From the NCBI GenBank assembly GCA_905250075.1, contig CAJNOP010000002.1:4115170-4179169 (forward strand): a DNA stretch of 64,000 nucleotides, read 5' to 3'. A program made the translations under genes and the position numbers. This document shows positions 48,201 through 61,867 of the stretch, piece after piece. The first letter of the stretch is position 1; each line of letters starts with the position of its first letter. Origin of the DNA: Rotaria sp. Silwood1 (Eukaryota > Rotifera > Eurotatoria > Philodinida > Philodinidae). The notes below the pieces were generated by a model, which did not search any database, was not told the origin of the DNA, and saw nothing but the letters and a program-made list of their open reading frames with translations.

Positions 48201-51200
48201 ACAAGTTACAAAATCCGTGTAAATATTTTATGTACATATCTATAGCATTAAAACTAACTTGATACAAGAAATTCAGCAAGTAAATATTTATCAACTTGTA
48301 TGTTGAAAATAGAATGTAAAAGTAACAAAAAACGACATATCCTAGTAACTTTTTCGTAAGAATTTTAGTATATATATATGTATAATAATGATGAGAAATG
48401 AAAAGGATAGGAAACTTTACAATATCTGCACTGCCAAAGAAACGAGAACTATAGAAGTTTTTCAAAGTAAAAGAATTCTATACACTACTCAATTATGATA
48501 TTTTATACAAAATTGAATCCATTGTTTCAAATATAGTTGATGTATTTTAGTGTACCCAAATGAGATATTCTATTACTGTGGCAAGATTGTATTTTTGAAA
48601 TTATTATTGATGAACAAACCAAGTTAAGATGGAATTATCTCATAATTGATCATTGTTGAACGTTGACAACCACTAAACAGTTTATTGTTAAAGTTTATAT
48701 ATTTTGGTTATTTTTGTACTGTTGTATCACTTTATCAAGTGAATACATTCATATAAGAAGAGTAAAACTAGTGATCTTTCTAATTTTAGTAAGAAATTGA
48801 AATATGGCACTTCTCGTCAGACCATATCATAATGTCTTATGCAAATAATGCATTAATTTTGTTTTTATATTGAAACAACTCAATTTATGTTTTCATACAA
48901 TCATCTTTTTTAAAACAAGTCATAGGTTATAAAAATAATGAGATCTAGTAAATGACTCTAGTTTAGTGGTACATCATGTCATTTTTAGTATTTCTTTTTA
49001 TAATTGATTTCAACATTTTATTTTATAAAAAATTATTTTATTATTATGAAAATTCTTCCTATTCATATATTTGTTTTTCACTCTCATTATTCATTCATCG
49101 TAAGTATATTCAAATGATTCTAAGTAAGTATATATTTGATATCCAAAGAAGTATTTATAAATTGCTTGAAATTGAAATGGATATAGTATTTTAAAGTTCT
49201 TCTTCAACACTTAATTGTAAGATATACAGATAAATGAACAAAATAACGAACAGATCCTGTTTATAACTTCAACGATATTGCTTTTCTCATCAAGTCAAAA
49301 ATGATCAATTTGATTTGTGTTGGTCACAGTATATGTACAAATATTTATCTTTTGTTAATTGCCAAAAATTCTAATGATTTTCAGTGAAAATTTACTTTCA
49401 TGTTGAACGGTACTATATAGTTTTTTTAAAACTTTGATATTACAGTTAAGAGCAACAAAACTAATGGAAGAAAGATGATATGAACTACGTTATAAAGAAC
49501 TTCAATAGAATAGTTAAATATATGACTCAAATATGTCCAATATGAGATAGAATAAATTATGACCGAACAAACTCCTTTGTACGATCTCATTTCAGATCTA
49601 ACATTGATATTACTCAACAGCTTGAAAAAAAAAAGACAATCGTGACTATTCTTGAAGAATTGCAAACGTTTTTCAGACGAGTTTCATGCACAATGGTATC
49701 AAGAATTTCAACGTACAGAGCAAAAAGTCATAAATGTTTGAGAAAAACAAAATAATGGATTTTTCCTACTGTATTTCTTGTTCGCTTGTGCACGTTTCCA
49801 TCTATAAAATACAGATATCGATCAAGGTTTATTGATAGAAAAACATGAAATGTAAATAACTCTAGTGTCAAATCAAATAGACTACTAATAAACTATCGCA
49901 TATCATGTTTTCTATATGAACATAGATATGACTATGCTTACCATTGACAACAAAACTCAGATAATACATGTCTCTGTCATTAAATAAATAGCATATCTAA
50001 TTGAGTATTGTTGCACAAATCGATTATTTAACAGTCAAAAGACTAAGATCTTATTACAACGATAGTTGAATTTTCATCCATTCAATAAGTTGGTCTTTTT
50101 TTTTGTTAGACAAGTTGAAAAGAAAATTTTTCAATTAATCTATTCAATATTTAAGTCAATAGATATTGTATTTCTATTGACTTTCAAATGTGAATGAGTT
50201 ACTACTGTAATCCGAGACACATAAAAAGAAAAGACGTATAAGTAGAAATACTCATAATGTCGTTTTCTTTTTCTTTTTCAATAGAATAAAAATATTTTCA
50301 TATTACATAAGTCAAAATATTGTAGTTTGTATTTAATCAATTCATATTCATGATATCAATGCACAAATTAATAGAAACATAATTAGAAATTGCTATTAAA
50401 ATCTTTTAAAAAATCCATATAAATAGATTGTTTAACTTTAAAAAAATCAAAATTTTTGTTTAATTAACTTATAATGTTCACAATCAATCTTAGCCAAAGT
50501 TAAAATGAATCAATATCATCATAATTTATTTAAATTTTCATTGTAATACGAAGCGAATATACTGTATTGAAATCGCTTCATTCTGATGACAAGTAATGAA
50601 TGAAAAACAAAAAAAAGAAATGATTCAAATCAATAATAGAATTTCTGAGATATTTAATTATAATATCATAATTATGCAAAAACCTTTTTTTCAATGATAT
50701 CCGCTGTGAAAATAAGTGGTGTCTAAAAAAACACAATCATGTTAAGGACAATTTGTATAATCAGTACAAAGACTATTATGATATCTTAATGTACATCTGT
50801 TTTCTTATCTTAACTACTTCAAAATCTCTTGTAATATGTCAGTACATATAATACCAACGGAAATGAGTACAAGAAAAACAGCAAACCTCACTAAAAATCA
50901 TGTGTTCAAATGAAATTTTGTAGAAGTATTAACATTTATAAAATTTCATATAAAACAGCAGAAGAGAAAGGCGATCATGAAAAATAAATAATTATTAACC
51001 AAATAAGTTGTGAAGATACAAGGGAAAATCGAAATTTTTCATTTTATTCATATTCAAACATGAGTTTTTGTTAAATAAACACATAATTCTAGAGAAAATA
51101 TATAATTTATGAGAAGATTTAACATGTATTTCTTTTCATATTTATTTTACAATGTGAAACTTTTCTAATCAAGAGTTGATTAAAAATGATTATTGTCATG

Positions 51201-53312
51201 TTGCACTTCAAAACAAACTTAGCATATGTATATCAGATATTCTTTTTATTTCTATGCTCTTTGCTTTGAATTTCTTCTAGAGAAAAATACCAAATAGTAA
51301 GTACTATACGATCAAATATGTAGATTTTATTGTTTTACTTTTTTAGTCAACAAAGTTTTCAAAATAGCATTGTTAAATAATCATCAGGACGTTTATAATA
51401 AGAAAAGAATAATTATTAATAAACGTAAGATTTGAACATAACTATAATTACAAAATACTTTTTGGTTGGATAATTATTTGGTTGTTCTAATTTTACTCTA
51501 GATTGATTCGTTTTTTCTTTTTATATCTCTACTTTTATCGTTACAATTCATTCATTATGCTTCTTTTTAATAGTAGATAAAATTCTATTTTACTTTTATC
51601 TGAAATAATAACAAAGTTATTTCTACAGATCAGAACAATATGACTGCTATAATACTTTTCAATAATTTTTATAGACCAAACACTATGCAGCATCGTGTAC
51701 GTAACACGATTAGAACAAAGAATTAAAATATGAACAATATTGTCGAATGAATTGATCAAACAACTATTTGTACACAAATGTATATTTTTTGTATTTACTA
51801 CCATTACAAATATTCTTAATGTATATTGCACTTGTCTATTCTTCGTTTATTCTTAATGCTGTTTTTAGTAGCATCTATACGTTCCTCTTGCGTTCATCAT
51901 TAATTCTACGCTATTTTCGATACCTTGAATGAATACTTCAACAAAATGCAGAATAAAAAATATCTTTCTATTTATTTTTGCATTACAAATTAAATTAATG
52001 CTTATTCTAGCATCATTTGATTGCTATTGCTCAAGTACAAAATCAGTTCAACTACATATGTTATATGATATACGAAAAGCAAGATTGTCTATTGCATTTG
52101 CAGCTATATGATATTAATTGTTTATACAAGTAGTTAAATAATTATCTTTTAGTACTTTCATACTTTTACTTATGGTTCTTTTTGATTTGTTAGCTATTTT
52201 CAATGTTCGACAAGATCAGAAACAGATCTCAACAATAGTAACATGTTCTTATACTCGCCGCAGCAAAGGTCACTTAAGTCAAACGTTCCTTCTATAAGTT
52301 AGTGAACGTTCTCATTCACTCACTTACATTTAGTATTACGTATATTATGAATAGAAGTTACAATATAGCTATACGGTCAGGTCCCTGTTACTTAGTACAA
52401 TGTGATTATTTAATATTCTCTTTTTCTATATATATTCTTTCAGTTAGTATTTATCGACAAGCATTAATCTGATTGTTACAATCAAAGTCTCATCAGAGTA
52501 AACCCATGCATATATTCACCATCTGATATCTACCACTAATAAAAATGCGTATCCGGCAGAAAGTATCTATAATAAATTGATCTAAATTTAAATACCGAAA
52601 GAAAAAGTACACTTGTTTATTGTCTATTGTTTCTGTTTTTCCACGAAAAGTTTTTGAAATAAACTGTATTTATTAAGTATGATTTCCGATATTGTAGATA
52701 AAAACACACTATGCATTCCGAAATTAAATGTTATGTCTATTTATAATAAATAATAGCAACACTGTTTTGGTGATTGATTATACGAAAAACGATATATTTT
52801 TTAAATTTATCTTTCTAAACATACCACAAAGATATTTAATAAAAATAGTGTTAGAAGAAAAGCTAAGAAGGTATTTTTCTGCTTGTTTATGTTATTTAGT
52901 ATTTGAAACAAACTTAAAGAACTACCAACTTTCTAAATGAATAGATAATCGATATTATTTTGAACATATTTGTTTAATTCTTAAAGTAATCGATATGATG
53001 TATTTGATGTCTCATACACAAAACTTTATCTTAAGAACTAGCGAATATTTGAGTGTCATTTTGACTTTTGAAATTGGATTCAAATTTATCTGAGTTCGAT
53101 ACTTCTTTGTATAGTCATTCAAAGTTAAACATGAGCAATATTTAATAATAATATTATTTGATTGTATAAAATATTTAAGAAAAGTATATATAAATATATT
53201 CGTTATTCAGTCGACAAAATTTAATAAAATCATAAGAGTATTTTAGTACCGAGCCAATGGCAGATGAGCGTCTAAAAACAACACAAGCTTGTAAATGTTT
53301 TAATAGATATGA
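45254..53312. other. 8-kb gene-poor region
   Basis: No exon chain could be assembled on either strand. Frames are short and unrelated to known families; one at 51929-52111 begins with a hydrophobic stretch but has no support. The region contains a hAT-type MITE (listed separately), short poly-A/T runs and AG dinucleotides near 46992-47002. It separates two minus-strand genes and may hold regulatory DNA, but I see no specific element. Confidence 0.5.
47131..47330. mobile_element. 200-bp hAT-type MITE with perfect 8-bp target duplication
   Basis: The element begins CAGGGGCGGCGCGA and ends with the complement of CAGGAACGGCGCGA. TTGAGAAG occurs immediately before it (47123-47130) and immediately after it (47331-47338). 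CAGGG-type ends and 8-bp duplications are the signature of the hAT superfamily. The element is far more GC-rich than its surroundings, with a C-rich block at 47292-47314. Its 200-bp length excludes a transposase. The intact duplication indicates a fairly recent insertion. Confidence 0.92.
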
Positions 53313-56300
53313 TTACTTACAATTTGTCGTATTGATTTCAATAGATTTGGGTGGTACAACAAGTGTCGGTTGACCTGAAGTCGGTCGCCAAACTAATACT
53401 TGAGCGGAATTAGCTGTTTTTTTTATTAGAAAAACTGTTCTTGTCTAACAAAAAGAAATAGTCGAATACATGAAGTTACCAGTCGGTGGATATAGAGCAC
53501 AAGTTGGAATAGGCAAATTTTCATCATAAATTGTCGGTTGTTCCGGCGATGGATCTGAAATAAGTTTCGATCGACGGCCACGCTGTCGTTTTGGATCAAC
53601 GGAAATTTCAATTAGTTTCTTCCATTCAACAGTACGAAGAATATAAATATCCTTTTGTTTTTTTTTTTGAAAAACAAAGAGAAAATTAACAGTGCTAACA
53701 TCATCAACAAATAAAATTTCATACTTTCGATTCAAGATCCATTGCTGCAAGCCAAACAAGAAAATGTTGATTTCGATAAATATGTGTTAAACGTGGTATT
53801 TCTTCATCACTCGTGGGAATATCCCATGGAATCATAAAAACAATAATCAAAACAAATGTTGATAAAATACAACATTATTTCTTAGATTTTCTGGCATAAT
53901 CAAACATAACGATGGAATCAAGCGTTAATGGGTAAAGAAAATTCTTTGAAACGTTTATTATTTTGGATAGAGACTATTTAAGTCTAGTATCAGTGAAAAA
54001 TTCATCGACTTCCCTTCATCTGAAGCGGAACTACTTAGAAAATACTAGTCGTTACGAAGTTTAGAAAAAAATGAATTTTTTTTAGTGAGACTGAGAGTTT
54101 AGCATTTTGTCAAGAAAACCAAGCTCTCAGAACATTAGGTTATTCCTTAACAAGCATAACTGCATTGAATAACAAATTACAAACTAGAGTTTGTTACAAA
54201 ATTTCATCTTTCTTTCGAAAATCACTGTTTCAACCAGGATAAAAGCAAAAAAAGTTCAAAGCAAACAGACATTCATCACTAGCATCGGATTCTCCATCAA
54301 CTTATGCTTTTTTTTCACTAGCATTCAAAGAACAAAATTTTTCAACTTTTTCGATTAGACAAAAAAAAATAAAAGTTGAAGTTTGTATTAATTATATACG
54401 CCTTTTGATTCAGAACCCGATGCTAAATCCAAAAATGTTTATACTGAGGAACAAAAACAGTGTAAATGCTTAATAGTTTAAATACAGCATAAAACTCGAA
54501 TACAAATCAAATTTCGTAATGCAATATTTCCAAAAATTAATGCGAATTATAAATCAAACTATGCTCTAAAATGATCGATTTTCGTTATGAATTGCAAGAA
54601 AAAACAGAAATAGTCTTTGAATGCATTATCTTATTTCGTAAACATCGAACATTTATACGAAGATCATATGTTGAAAGAGTACTGTGTATCCGATAGAGTA
54701 ATAATTAATTGAACGATTTCTTTTGTAATGATTGATCATTATTTGACGACATATTTCACTATAATTTTTTTTACATAGATTTTCCAGTTGTCGACTCTAA
54801 GAAGGATTTTTCGTGTTCTAAGCACTCAATGCTGCTCAGAAATAGAAGCGCTTCCATTTCAAACGCTATCGATCGTCCTCCTGTACATTATACACTCAGC
54901 TTTCTTCATTATTAAATTCAAAACTCTTCACTCAGTCCCCTACATGAATGACTGATGGCTGGTAATGTCGATGATAGAAAGCTTTCAACATAAAATCAAT
55001 AGACATACCAAGGATGAAAAAAATCTCTCATTGTAACTGTATATTTTGATGTATGTGATATAGGTCCATTGATTGTAACGACTTGATGTGAACTACCGTA
55101 CCAAGGATAATTTCGTCCATCACTATCATTTATTAATGGTTTTTCACGTGTCACCATTTCAGGAAATTCCCATGATGTATAACCATAATCTCCATACGTA
55201 TCTAGAGATACAACAGAGTCAATTAATTTGTTGAGCTTGTATTTTTTTTTGTTTTCAAAGTTACTGAAGAATTCCATATGTGTGCAAGCTTGAATCCATC
55301 CAACTTTCCAATTTTGATTTTCATCAATAGCAGGCATTTGAAAAGTAACGTGTGATTTAAATTGTGGTGTTTTATATTTTAAAACTGATGATGATGTTTC
55401 ATCGATTAATGTTGGTTTACTTTCAATTTCAGCACGTAATTCAAGAACTTTAATACGTGGTGGTGAACGTGAATCATTCAGTAGAGCTGTTGTAGATAGT
55501 GGAATACGTCCTCCATCTTTATCCCGAGAAGGACTTAGACTATTGAATAGATTTGATCGTATTCCATTAGCTACAGGTGATGGTGAATCTGATAATGCTG
55601 ATCCAGAACCTGAAAATGTAGTACCCATTTTCGATGATGATTGATGTTGCTGACGTTTATCAGATGTTGATTGATTCTAAAGATAGATTTTATATGTTTA
55701 CTTTCGAAGATTCAACAAAAAATGTATTTTAGATCTAATGGTATTGATTATTCATACTTATCGATGAGAAATCTTTTACAAGAATTTAAAAAAAAAACAA
55801 ATAAAATTATATTAAATAAAACACCAATAGCAATGGCGGAAAATTTAGTTGAATTATTTTTTAGTACTAAATTTCATAGATCACCAAATCTATTTAGAAT
55901 TACAGTTTAATTTCAAACTTCGTGAATTCATGATGCCGCTCCTAGTGTTATTGCAACAAGTTACAGAATATCCTCCGTATTGTAAACATCCTTCAAACTT
56001 TTCAAAAGTTTTCTCTACGGCGAAGCTATGCCTGTATCTAGAAGTAGTTTTTCACAAAGAACATATGAAGTTTTGATCTTGAGAAATTAACAATCGTTAA
56101 AATATATTAAAGGCTTCATGTCGTGGATACCATTAGGACTTTTCAAAATTGTTCACTATAGAACTATATGGCAGTGCTCATTACAGAGAGATTCATTACC
56201 AGCAAAAGCTGACAGCTAAAGCTTTCAAAATTGTCCACTATATGAATGTATGCATTATGCAGAGATTCAATTCCATCAAAAACTACTTCGTCGAATCACG

Positions 56301-56796
56301 AAACATCCGCTGTGAAAATTTTTATTGTATGTAGATTACAACAATTTCGAATCATTGGTTCGGAATAATACAATGAATTTAATTATTAGATTTAGAAGAA
56401 ATTAATATCATGCTACTTAAATCAATAGCTTATAGAAGTTTTATTTATCTTATATACCTTAGACCATCTTTGTCTATGTTCTCGAAATACGAATGTATCG
56501 TCTGTTCTATTTGTTGAATGTTTTCTCGGTTGATCATCTTCATCTAGTTCATTTTCTTTATTATGAATTCTATATACAATAGATGAATCATTGTGATAAT
56601 AAATTTTTTTTTTAGTAAAGACTACCGATGATCTTTTGAGGTTTGTGAGTGATAAATAAGTCTATGAATGATTCAAAATAAAAACAAAAATCTAATTCTA
56701 TATACAATAAGAGTTAACAAACCTCTCCGATTGATTTAAAGTATTTTTATTTGTTGACAAAGTTGTTTTTGATTCAAACAATAGATGACGAGGCAT
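53313..56796 (-). CDS. FAM78: FAM78 family protein with an N-terminal extension and one abnormal splice acceptor
   Basis: FAM78 proteins are conserved in animals but of unknown function. Seven minus-strand exons give 390 residues: 56796-56723, 56569-56458, 55676-55265, 55201-55009, 53833-53725, 53651-53480, 53413-53313. Shared segments with vertebrate FAM78 are VGWIQACTHMEFF (187-199), YTSWEFPEM, NDSDGRNYPWYG, IPRLTHIYRNQHFLVWLAA, ILRTVEWKKLIEISVDPKRQRG and AQVLVWRPTSGQPTLVVPPK. The first 135 or so residues are a Ser-rich extension absent from the human protein (about 283 residues). The acceptor before 53833 reads TTTTTAT|G where TTTTTAG|G is expected; all other boundaries are GT-AG. A 63-nt intron (55264-55202) is free of stops and in phase. 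If the AT acceptor is not used, the protein is truncated after residue 263 or so. Whether this copy is functional is open. Confidence 0.88.
53834..55008 (-). other. FAM78 intron 4 ending in AT instead of AG; contains an old foldback
   Basis: The donor is GGTATGTC at 55008. The only exon 5 start that keeps frame and alignment (FHPW-IPWDIP against FYPSVTWAVP) needs the intron to end in AT at 53835-53834. No AG between this point and about 50 nt upstream keeps the frame: the nearest one (minus-strand CTAAG near 53882) leads straight into TAA. Within the intron, about 54150-54520 is weakly self-complementary. Confidence 0.75.
54150..54520. repeat. Degenerate inverted repeat (old foldback) in FAM78 intron 4
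   Basis: CACTGTTT and TAGCATCGGATTCT on the left (about 54223-54291) match the complement of sequence at about 54410-54463. Flanking blocks such as TGCATTGAAT (54163 on) also match the complement of about 54510-54520. Similarity is patchy with gaps; the centre is near 54345. Confidence 0.45.
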
Positions 56797-59339
56797 AGAT
56801 TAATTTCTCGTATTTACTTAAATATTCATATTGATTAATTGTATCATAAAATTTATAATATATTCTCTTTGAAGAAATTTCTTTATATACTGATTAAGCA
56901 AAAATCATTGAATGATATATTAATATGAACGTAAATAATTGATTGAATTAGAAATGAATATGAGAAAAGTGAGCAACGAAAAAAAATTACAAATTCGAAA
57001 TCGAAATCGCAATTTTTGAAATTTAAATTTCTAATGCGCCAATGATAGATGGTATCATAGCATTTATTTATCAAATAAAACAAACAAAATATTAAAAAAA
57101 AAAGAAAAAGAAAAAGACAAAAGCAGATGTCATTCATTGAAAGAATAAAACAATCTTTGAAGTGGATCCACCTCCGGTCGGTAAGAATTGAAGAGGTGGA
57201 GTCAGGAAGTGTGCGTGTCTTGCACAAGATTGTTCATCGTCGCTCTTTATTTTCTTTCTTTACCTATACCATGTAATGCCATACAATGCCATTCATTATT
57301 CGTCAACAGCATGGATGATCACGTTCGTCGGATGTCGCACTGATGTGTTTGATCTTATGTTCTGTTGCTGCCACTCATTTTCTTTTTCTTTTTTAGAAGT
57401 TCTAGTTGACATTCACCTGTATTTGTTAACGTACACAAATATTGAATAGATGATAATGATCGATTGATTAACACCGACAACAACACTATAAATGTGTGAC
57501 TTATTTACAAACTAAGACAATCAATCGATCAATCAATCAAGTGTTGATTTCCCGTTGGTTAAAGAACTTCATCATTTTTTTTCACATAGATTAATTTGTA
57601 AATAAAGATATAACTACTGTACTGCCATCAATATGTGTGTATATTTGAGATTCTCACCTCCTTGTGTGTTCTGACTATGTCTATGTATTGATGTTAATAT
57701 GTGTATGTTTATCAAACCAGATTGAGCGATCGATAGACTGAGAATCAAGAAAAAACAATTGAACGAGAGATATATTTGTTTGCTCCGATTTTTTTCTTAT
57801 CGAGGATCATCATCTCTATTTGCCTCTTTCGCTCTCCATATGTGTCTCTTTATTCACATTCTTCGGTCGATTCCAGTATTTTATTTTTGATGTCTATCGG
57901 ATGAGAATTGTTTTGTGCAACGTTTATCTAAATGTCAATTTGTTGTGATAGAGTTCAAAATGAATTTGTAATATTGAAGTTTTCAACAAAATAATGTTCA
58001 CCAATAATTCCTCATGAGCAAACGATTGATTGTAATGTAAAATAGACAAGTTTTGATAGAATTCCATCGATCTTTGAAATAGAGTGATTGTTGAAAAAAA
58101 TATTTTCACAAAATATAAAGTCAATCATGTTTAATAATGATGTAATGAAAAACGAACAGCTCGTTTCAAATAAAATCATAAATGATAATTAACTATTAAC
58201 AAAAACAATGTATTCTTTATAGTATCTAGCTTTTTTTTAATTAAAAAAACTCTTATTTACAGACGTCTGCATGCTTATGAAAGGGGACTAATAACCTTTG
58301 TAGAAGGTATTTTATAGCTGATACTCCTTTTCCTTAGCTAGTCATGCGTCAATAATCTTTATTTACTAGATTTATGCAATAATCGGAAGAGTCGAAAATC
58401 GAAAGAACATAGTGTGAAAGTGAAAAGTCTTCACTACTATTCTAATTACCGTTTATTGTAATTTTCGAAATCATTTAGAAGGATTTCTACTTCATAATTT
58501 ATGAAGTTACTCGTTATAAATTTTTAATTCAAAAACATTTGCTTTTACATACTCTTTCTTTTTTTTTCTCTTGTTAGCAGAATTTCAAACATCTTCAAAA
58601 ACCGTACACGTTTACCTTGCTTTTCTTCATACAAAATATTAAAAAATAGTTTTAGAGTTATTTATATTCCTAGATTATCATCTATATACTTTATGAAGAA
58701 GAATGAAGCCGGATATTACATTTCGCTCGATGTCTTTAGGAGTTTGATAAAGACTCACAGTTTTTTTTGTTGGTAAAATATTTTTGTTGCTGCAATAAAA
58801 TCATGTATGAAAAAAAAAAGAAGTAGAAGAAAAAAAAAGAAAAGCGATAAGCGAATATAAAAGAGCATGACGTCAACATCAGTATATTTCTTGCCACTTT
58901 TTTTTTTCCTTTCACAAACAACCAATGAATGATGGCGACATAATGAATGTTCTTTTCTCGTTCTTTTTTTTTTACTTCATACAACCAATCGGCAACGAGC
59001 ATTGCTACCGAATTGAGCAAATATTTGCCATCTTTTCTCTCTTATTTCTCTCTCAAGAAACACATACATACATATTCTCATCAGAGAAGTTGTTGACGCA
59101 ACTACCTTACCGTACCAATCAATAGTAGTACATCAATTGACTAAAAAAGGTGAGAATTTTTTTTTCAGTATATTTAGTCTGTATTTAAGAAGTGGCGGCA
59201 GCTGAATTTTTAAAATAAGTAAAGAAGAGGATACCATCTGTAGCCATTTTGAGTATTTGAGCATCCTTATCATCACTTATCCTTGTTGGGAATAAGAGAC
59301 TAGTTCGAGTAACAAAAGAAAACGAAGGAGAAAACGAGT
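56797..59339. other. Divergent intergenic region between FAM78 and the LMX1-type gene
   Basis: Both genes are transcribed away from this 2.5-kb stretch, so both promoters should lie in it. No coding signal is supported. Features are a purine-rich block at 57095-57120 and GATCGATTGATT-type repeats at about 57455-57540 (ATCAATCGATCAATCAATCA). No TATA element stands out. The bases before the LMX1 ATG are purine-rich and do not form a 3' splice site. Confidence 0.45.
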
Positions 59340-61867
59340 ATGGAGTCATACGATGATAACCATTATCAAATAGCTAATTTTCTTGATCAACCAGTTACTC
59401 CTTGTCTATATGATAGGTAGAAATAAATTAATGATTTATTTTTAAATTAATTTTTATTATAGAATGCACGAATCACCGTTAACACCATCTAATTCAGTGA
59501 GACCTACGCTTTGTGCTGGTTGTTCACTACCAATCGATGAACAATTCTTATTATGTGTAATGGGAACATGTTGGCATGAACGTTGTCTTGTTTGTATTGA
59601 ATGTCAAGAACCATTGGTAGCCACATGTTATCAGAAAGAAGGAAAAATCTATTGTAAACGAGATTATTTTGAGTAAGTAAAATGCAAATATACACATCTA
59701 TTCTTAATATCAATCGCTTCCGGGATGTTCGCTTCTTTTTTTCTTTACTTGTTTTCCTCATCATTGACTGCGCAATCAAAACATTTCAAAGATCAGTAGA
59801 ATAATTTTTTAATTAGAATTTTTTTTTTAGTTCAGTTTTTTTTTTCAAACGGATGCAGATGTATCTTTTTGAGGCAGTGAAGGAGACAAGAAGCATTAAC
59901 AAAAAACCGGGACGAGGAATGAATATTAAAAAAAGAAAAGAGATGTATATATGTCCGATATGAAAACGGAAGTCATTGTGAACGGAAGTTGACGCGCATC
60001 CTGCGATATGTGTTTTCAGGGCATCGATGAAGATACATCGAGCGTAAGAGTACTTCTATTTTACTGTTTATGAGAATCGTCAGGGCACGTGCATATACAC
60101 CTTTTGACTCTCGATCTTTTTCCCTCTCGCTCTCTATCCGTCTCTCTTGCTCTCTTTCGTTATTCAAGTGCTCGTCATTGTCAATTGTTGTATGTTGCTT
60201 ATTTACATGCATAGACAGACCTTTACTACATATTCCCTTTCCCTCTCTTTACTCCTTTTTTTCCAGTTCAATTGATGACGGAGAAACTGAGTGAGATACT
60301 TATGTGTGCGACAATCGATCGTTCATGCTCTTGCTCGTTTTTTTCAAGTGTTCATATGGCAGGCAATGCTACAATAAGAATGAGAAAGAGCAGACATTGA
60401 TTATGATCAGTTTCCATTGTCATTAGATGTATACAATAGGTGGAGAAAAAAAACTTCTAGTTGCACAAAAGAGAAAGATTGACAGTTGAGAGTGTAGAGC
60501 ACAGGTGTTTATCTCCTATAGGTAACTCTATTGTGTGAGTCAAGTGTTGATTGATTTTTATTTTTATATATTTAGAAAAAATAGATATTATATTTCGTTA
60601 ATTTTATTTAATTTTTTTTTGTTCATTTAGAATTTTCGGTATGCGATGTTCAAGATGTAAAGCAATTCTTCAACCGGATGAAATAATTATGAAAACATCG
60701 GGTCAAGTGTTTCATTTACAATGCTTCAGATGTTCTCTATGTGATGATCATTTGCATAAAGGTGATCCTTATATGTATCGTGATGGTTTACTTCTTTGTC
60801 ATGCCGACTTTCAACATCATCAACAACCACAACAACAAATTATTTCATCACATCATCAACAACCTACAATTCGATGTAATCGAAGTAAGTTGAATTTTAT
60901 TTAATTAAAGAAAAAAAAAAAACTAAACACTTGAAACTTTTTTCTTGATTAGGCGATGAAGAAGATAGTTATGAAGATGATTGTTGTTCATCTGATGCTG
61001 TTACATTGAGTAATAGTGTACATCAATCTGGACATAATCATTTACGAAATGGTCGTGGACCTAAACGACCACGAACTATTTTAACATCAGTACAACGACG
61101 TAAATTTAAACAAGCATTTGATGTTAGTTCAAAACCATGTCGAAAAGTAATATGAATGAATTATTTTAATAGATTATTTAATTTTTGTTTTTGTATTCAA
61201 TAGGTTCGAGAAGGTCTTGCAAGTGAAACTGGTTTATCAGTTCGTGTAGTTCAAGTATGGTTTCAAAATGAACGAGCAAAAGTAAATTTGAAATAATTTT
61301 CGAAAGAAACAAGAAATTGAACGTAACTATGAAATTATTTTCGATGTGTATATTTTAGATGAAAAAATTACAGCGTCGTCAGCAACAAAATAATACGAAT
61401 GAAATTAATGAAAAAAAATCGAAGAAAAAAATGTCAAATGATGGTGCATTAAATCATTACATATTTGATGAAGAAGGAGAAAATATTGGTAAACAATTGC
61501 ATACATATTTCATTAAAGATATATCTTTTTTGTTTTCTATGTATTTATAGAAAATAGTCAATGTTCATCAGAAGAGTCAATACCACACAGTATCTCAAAT
61601 GGCTTTGGATCATCAAATGATGAAAATAATAAACATGAATCAAGTATGTTAATAAATTGTTTCTATATGTTAATTATCTTGAATATGTGTTTATTTTTGA
61701 TGATAATAGCTGATGGTCGACATCGTCATTTAATCAATGAAAATTGTTATCCATCACATGAAAATAGTGATGGTGATGTTAGTGAAGATCCAATAAATCG
61801 TAGTCAAAATCCAATTGACAAATTATATTCAATGGCACAGAATGCTTATTATTGTTCAGCGTGTTAA
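59340..61867 (+). CDS. LMX1: LMX1-type LIM-homeodomain transcription factor
   Basis: LMX1 factors bind AT-rich sites and specify neurons and other cell fates in animals. Eight exons give 397 residues: 59340-59416, 59463-59672, 60631-60884, 60953-61146, 61204-61281, 61359-61488, 61551-61643, 61710-61867. LIM1 starts at C43 with C43-x2-C46-x17-H64-x2-C67 visible; LIM2 starts at C102 ([16 protein letters not shown]). The homeodomain covers about 216-275: [63 protein letters not shown] and [15 protein letters not shown] are specific to the LMX1 group. WFQN is followed by Glu where vertebrate LMX1 has Gln. The start at 59340 is chosen because exon 1 ([17 protein letters not shown]) splices in phase to the frame entering LIM1; a start at 59464 would shorten the protein by 26 residues. 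The C-terminus is acidic and Ser-rich. Intron 2 (958 bp) is the only long one. Confidence 0.95.
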
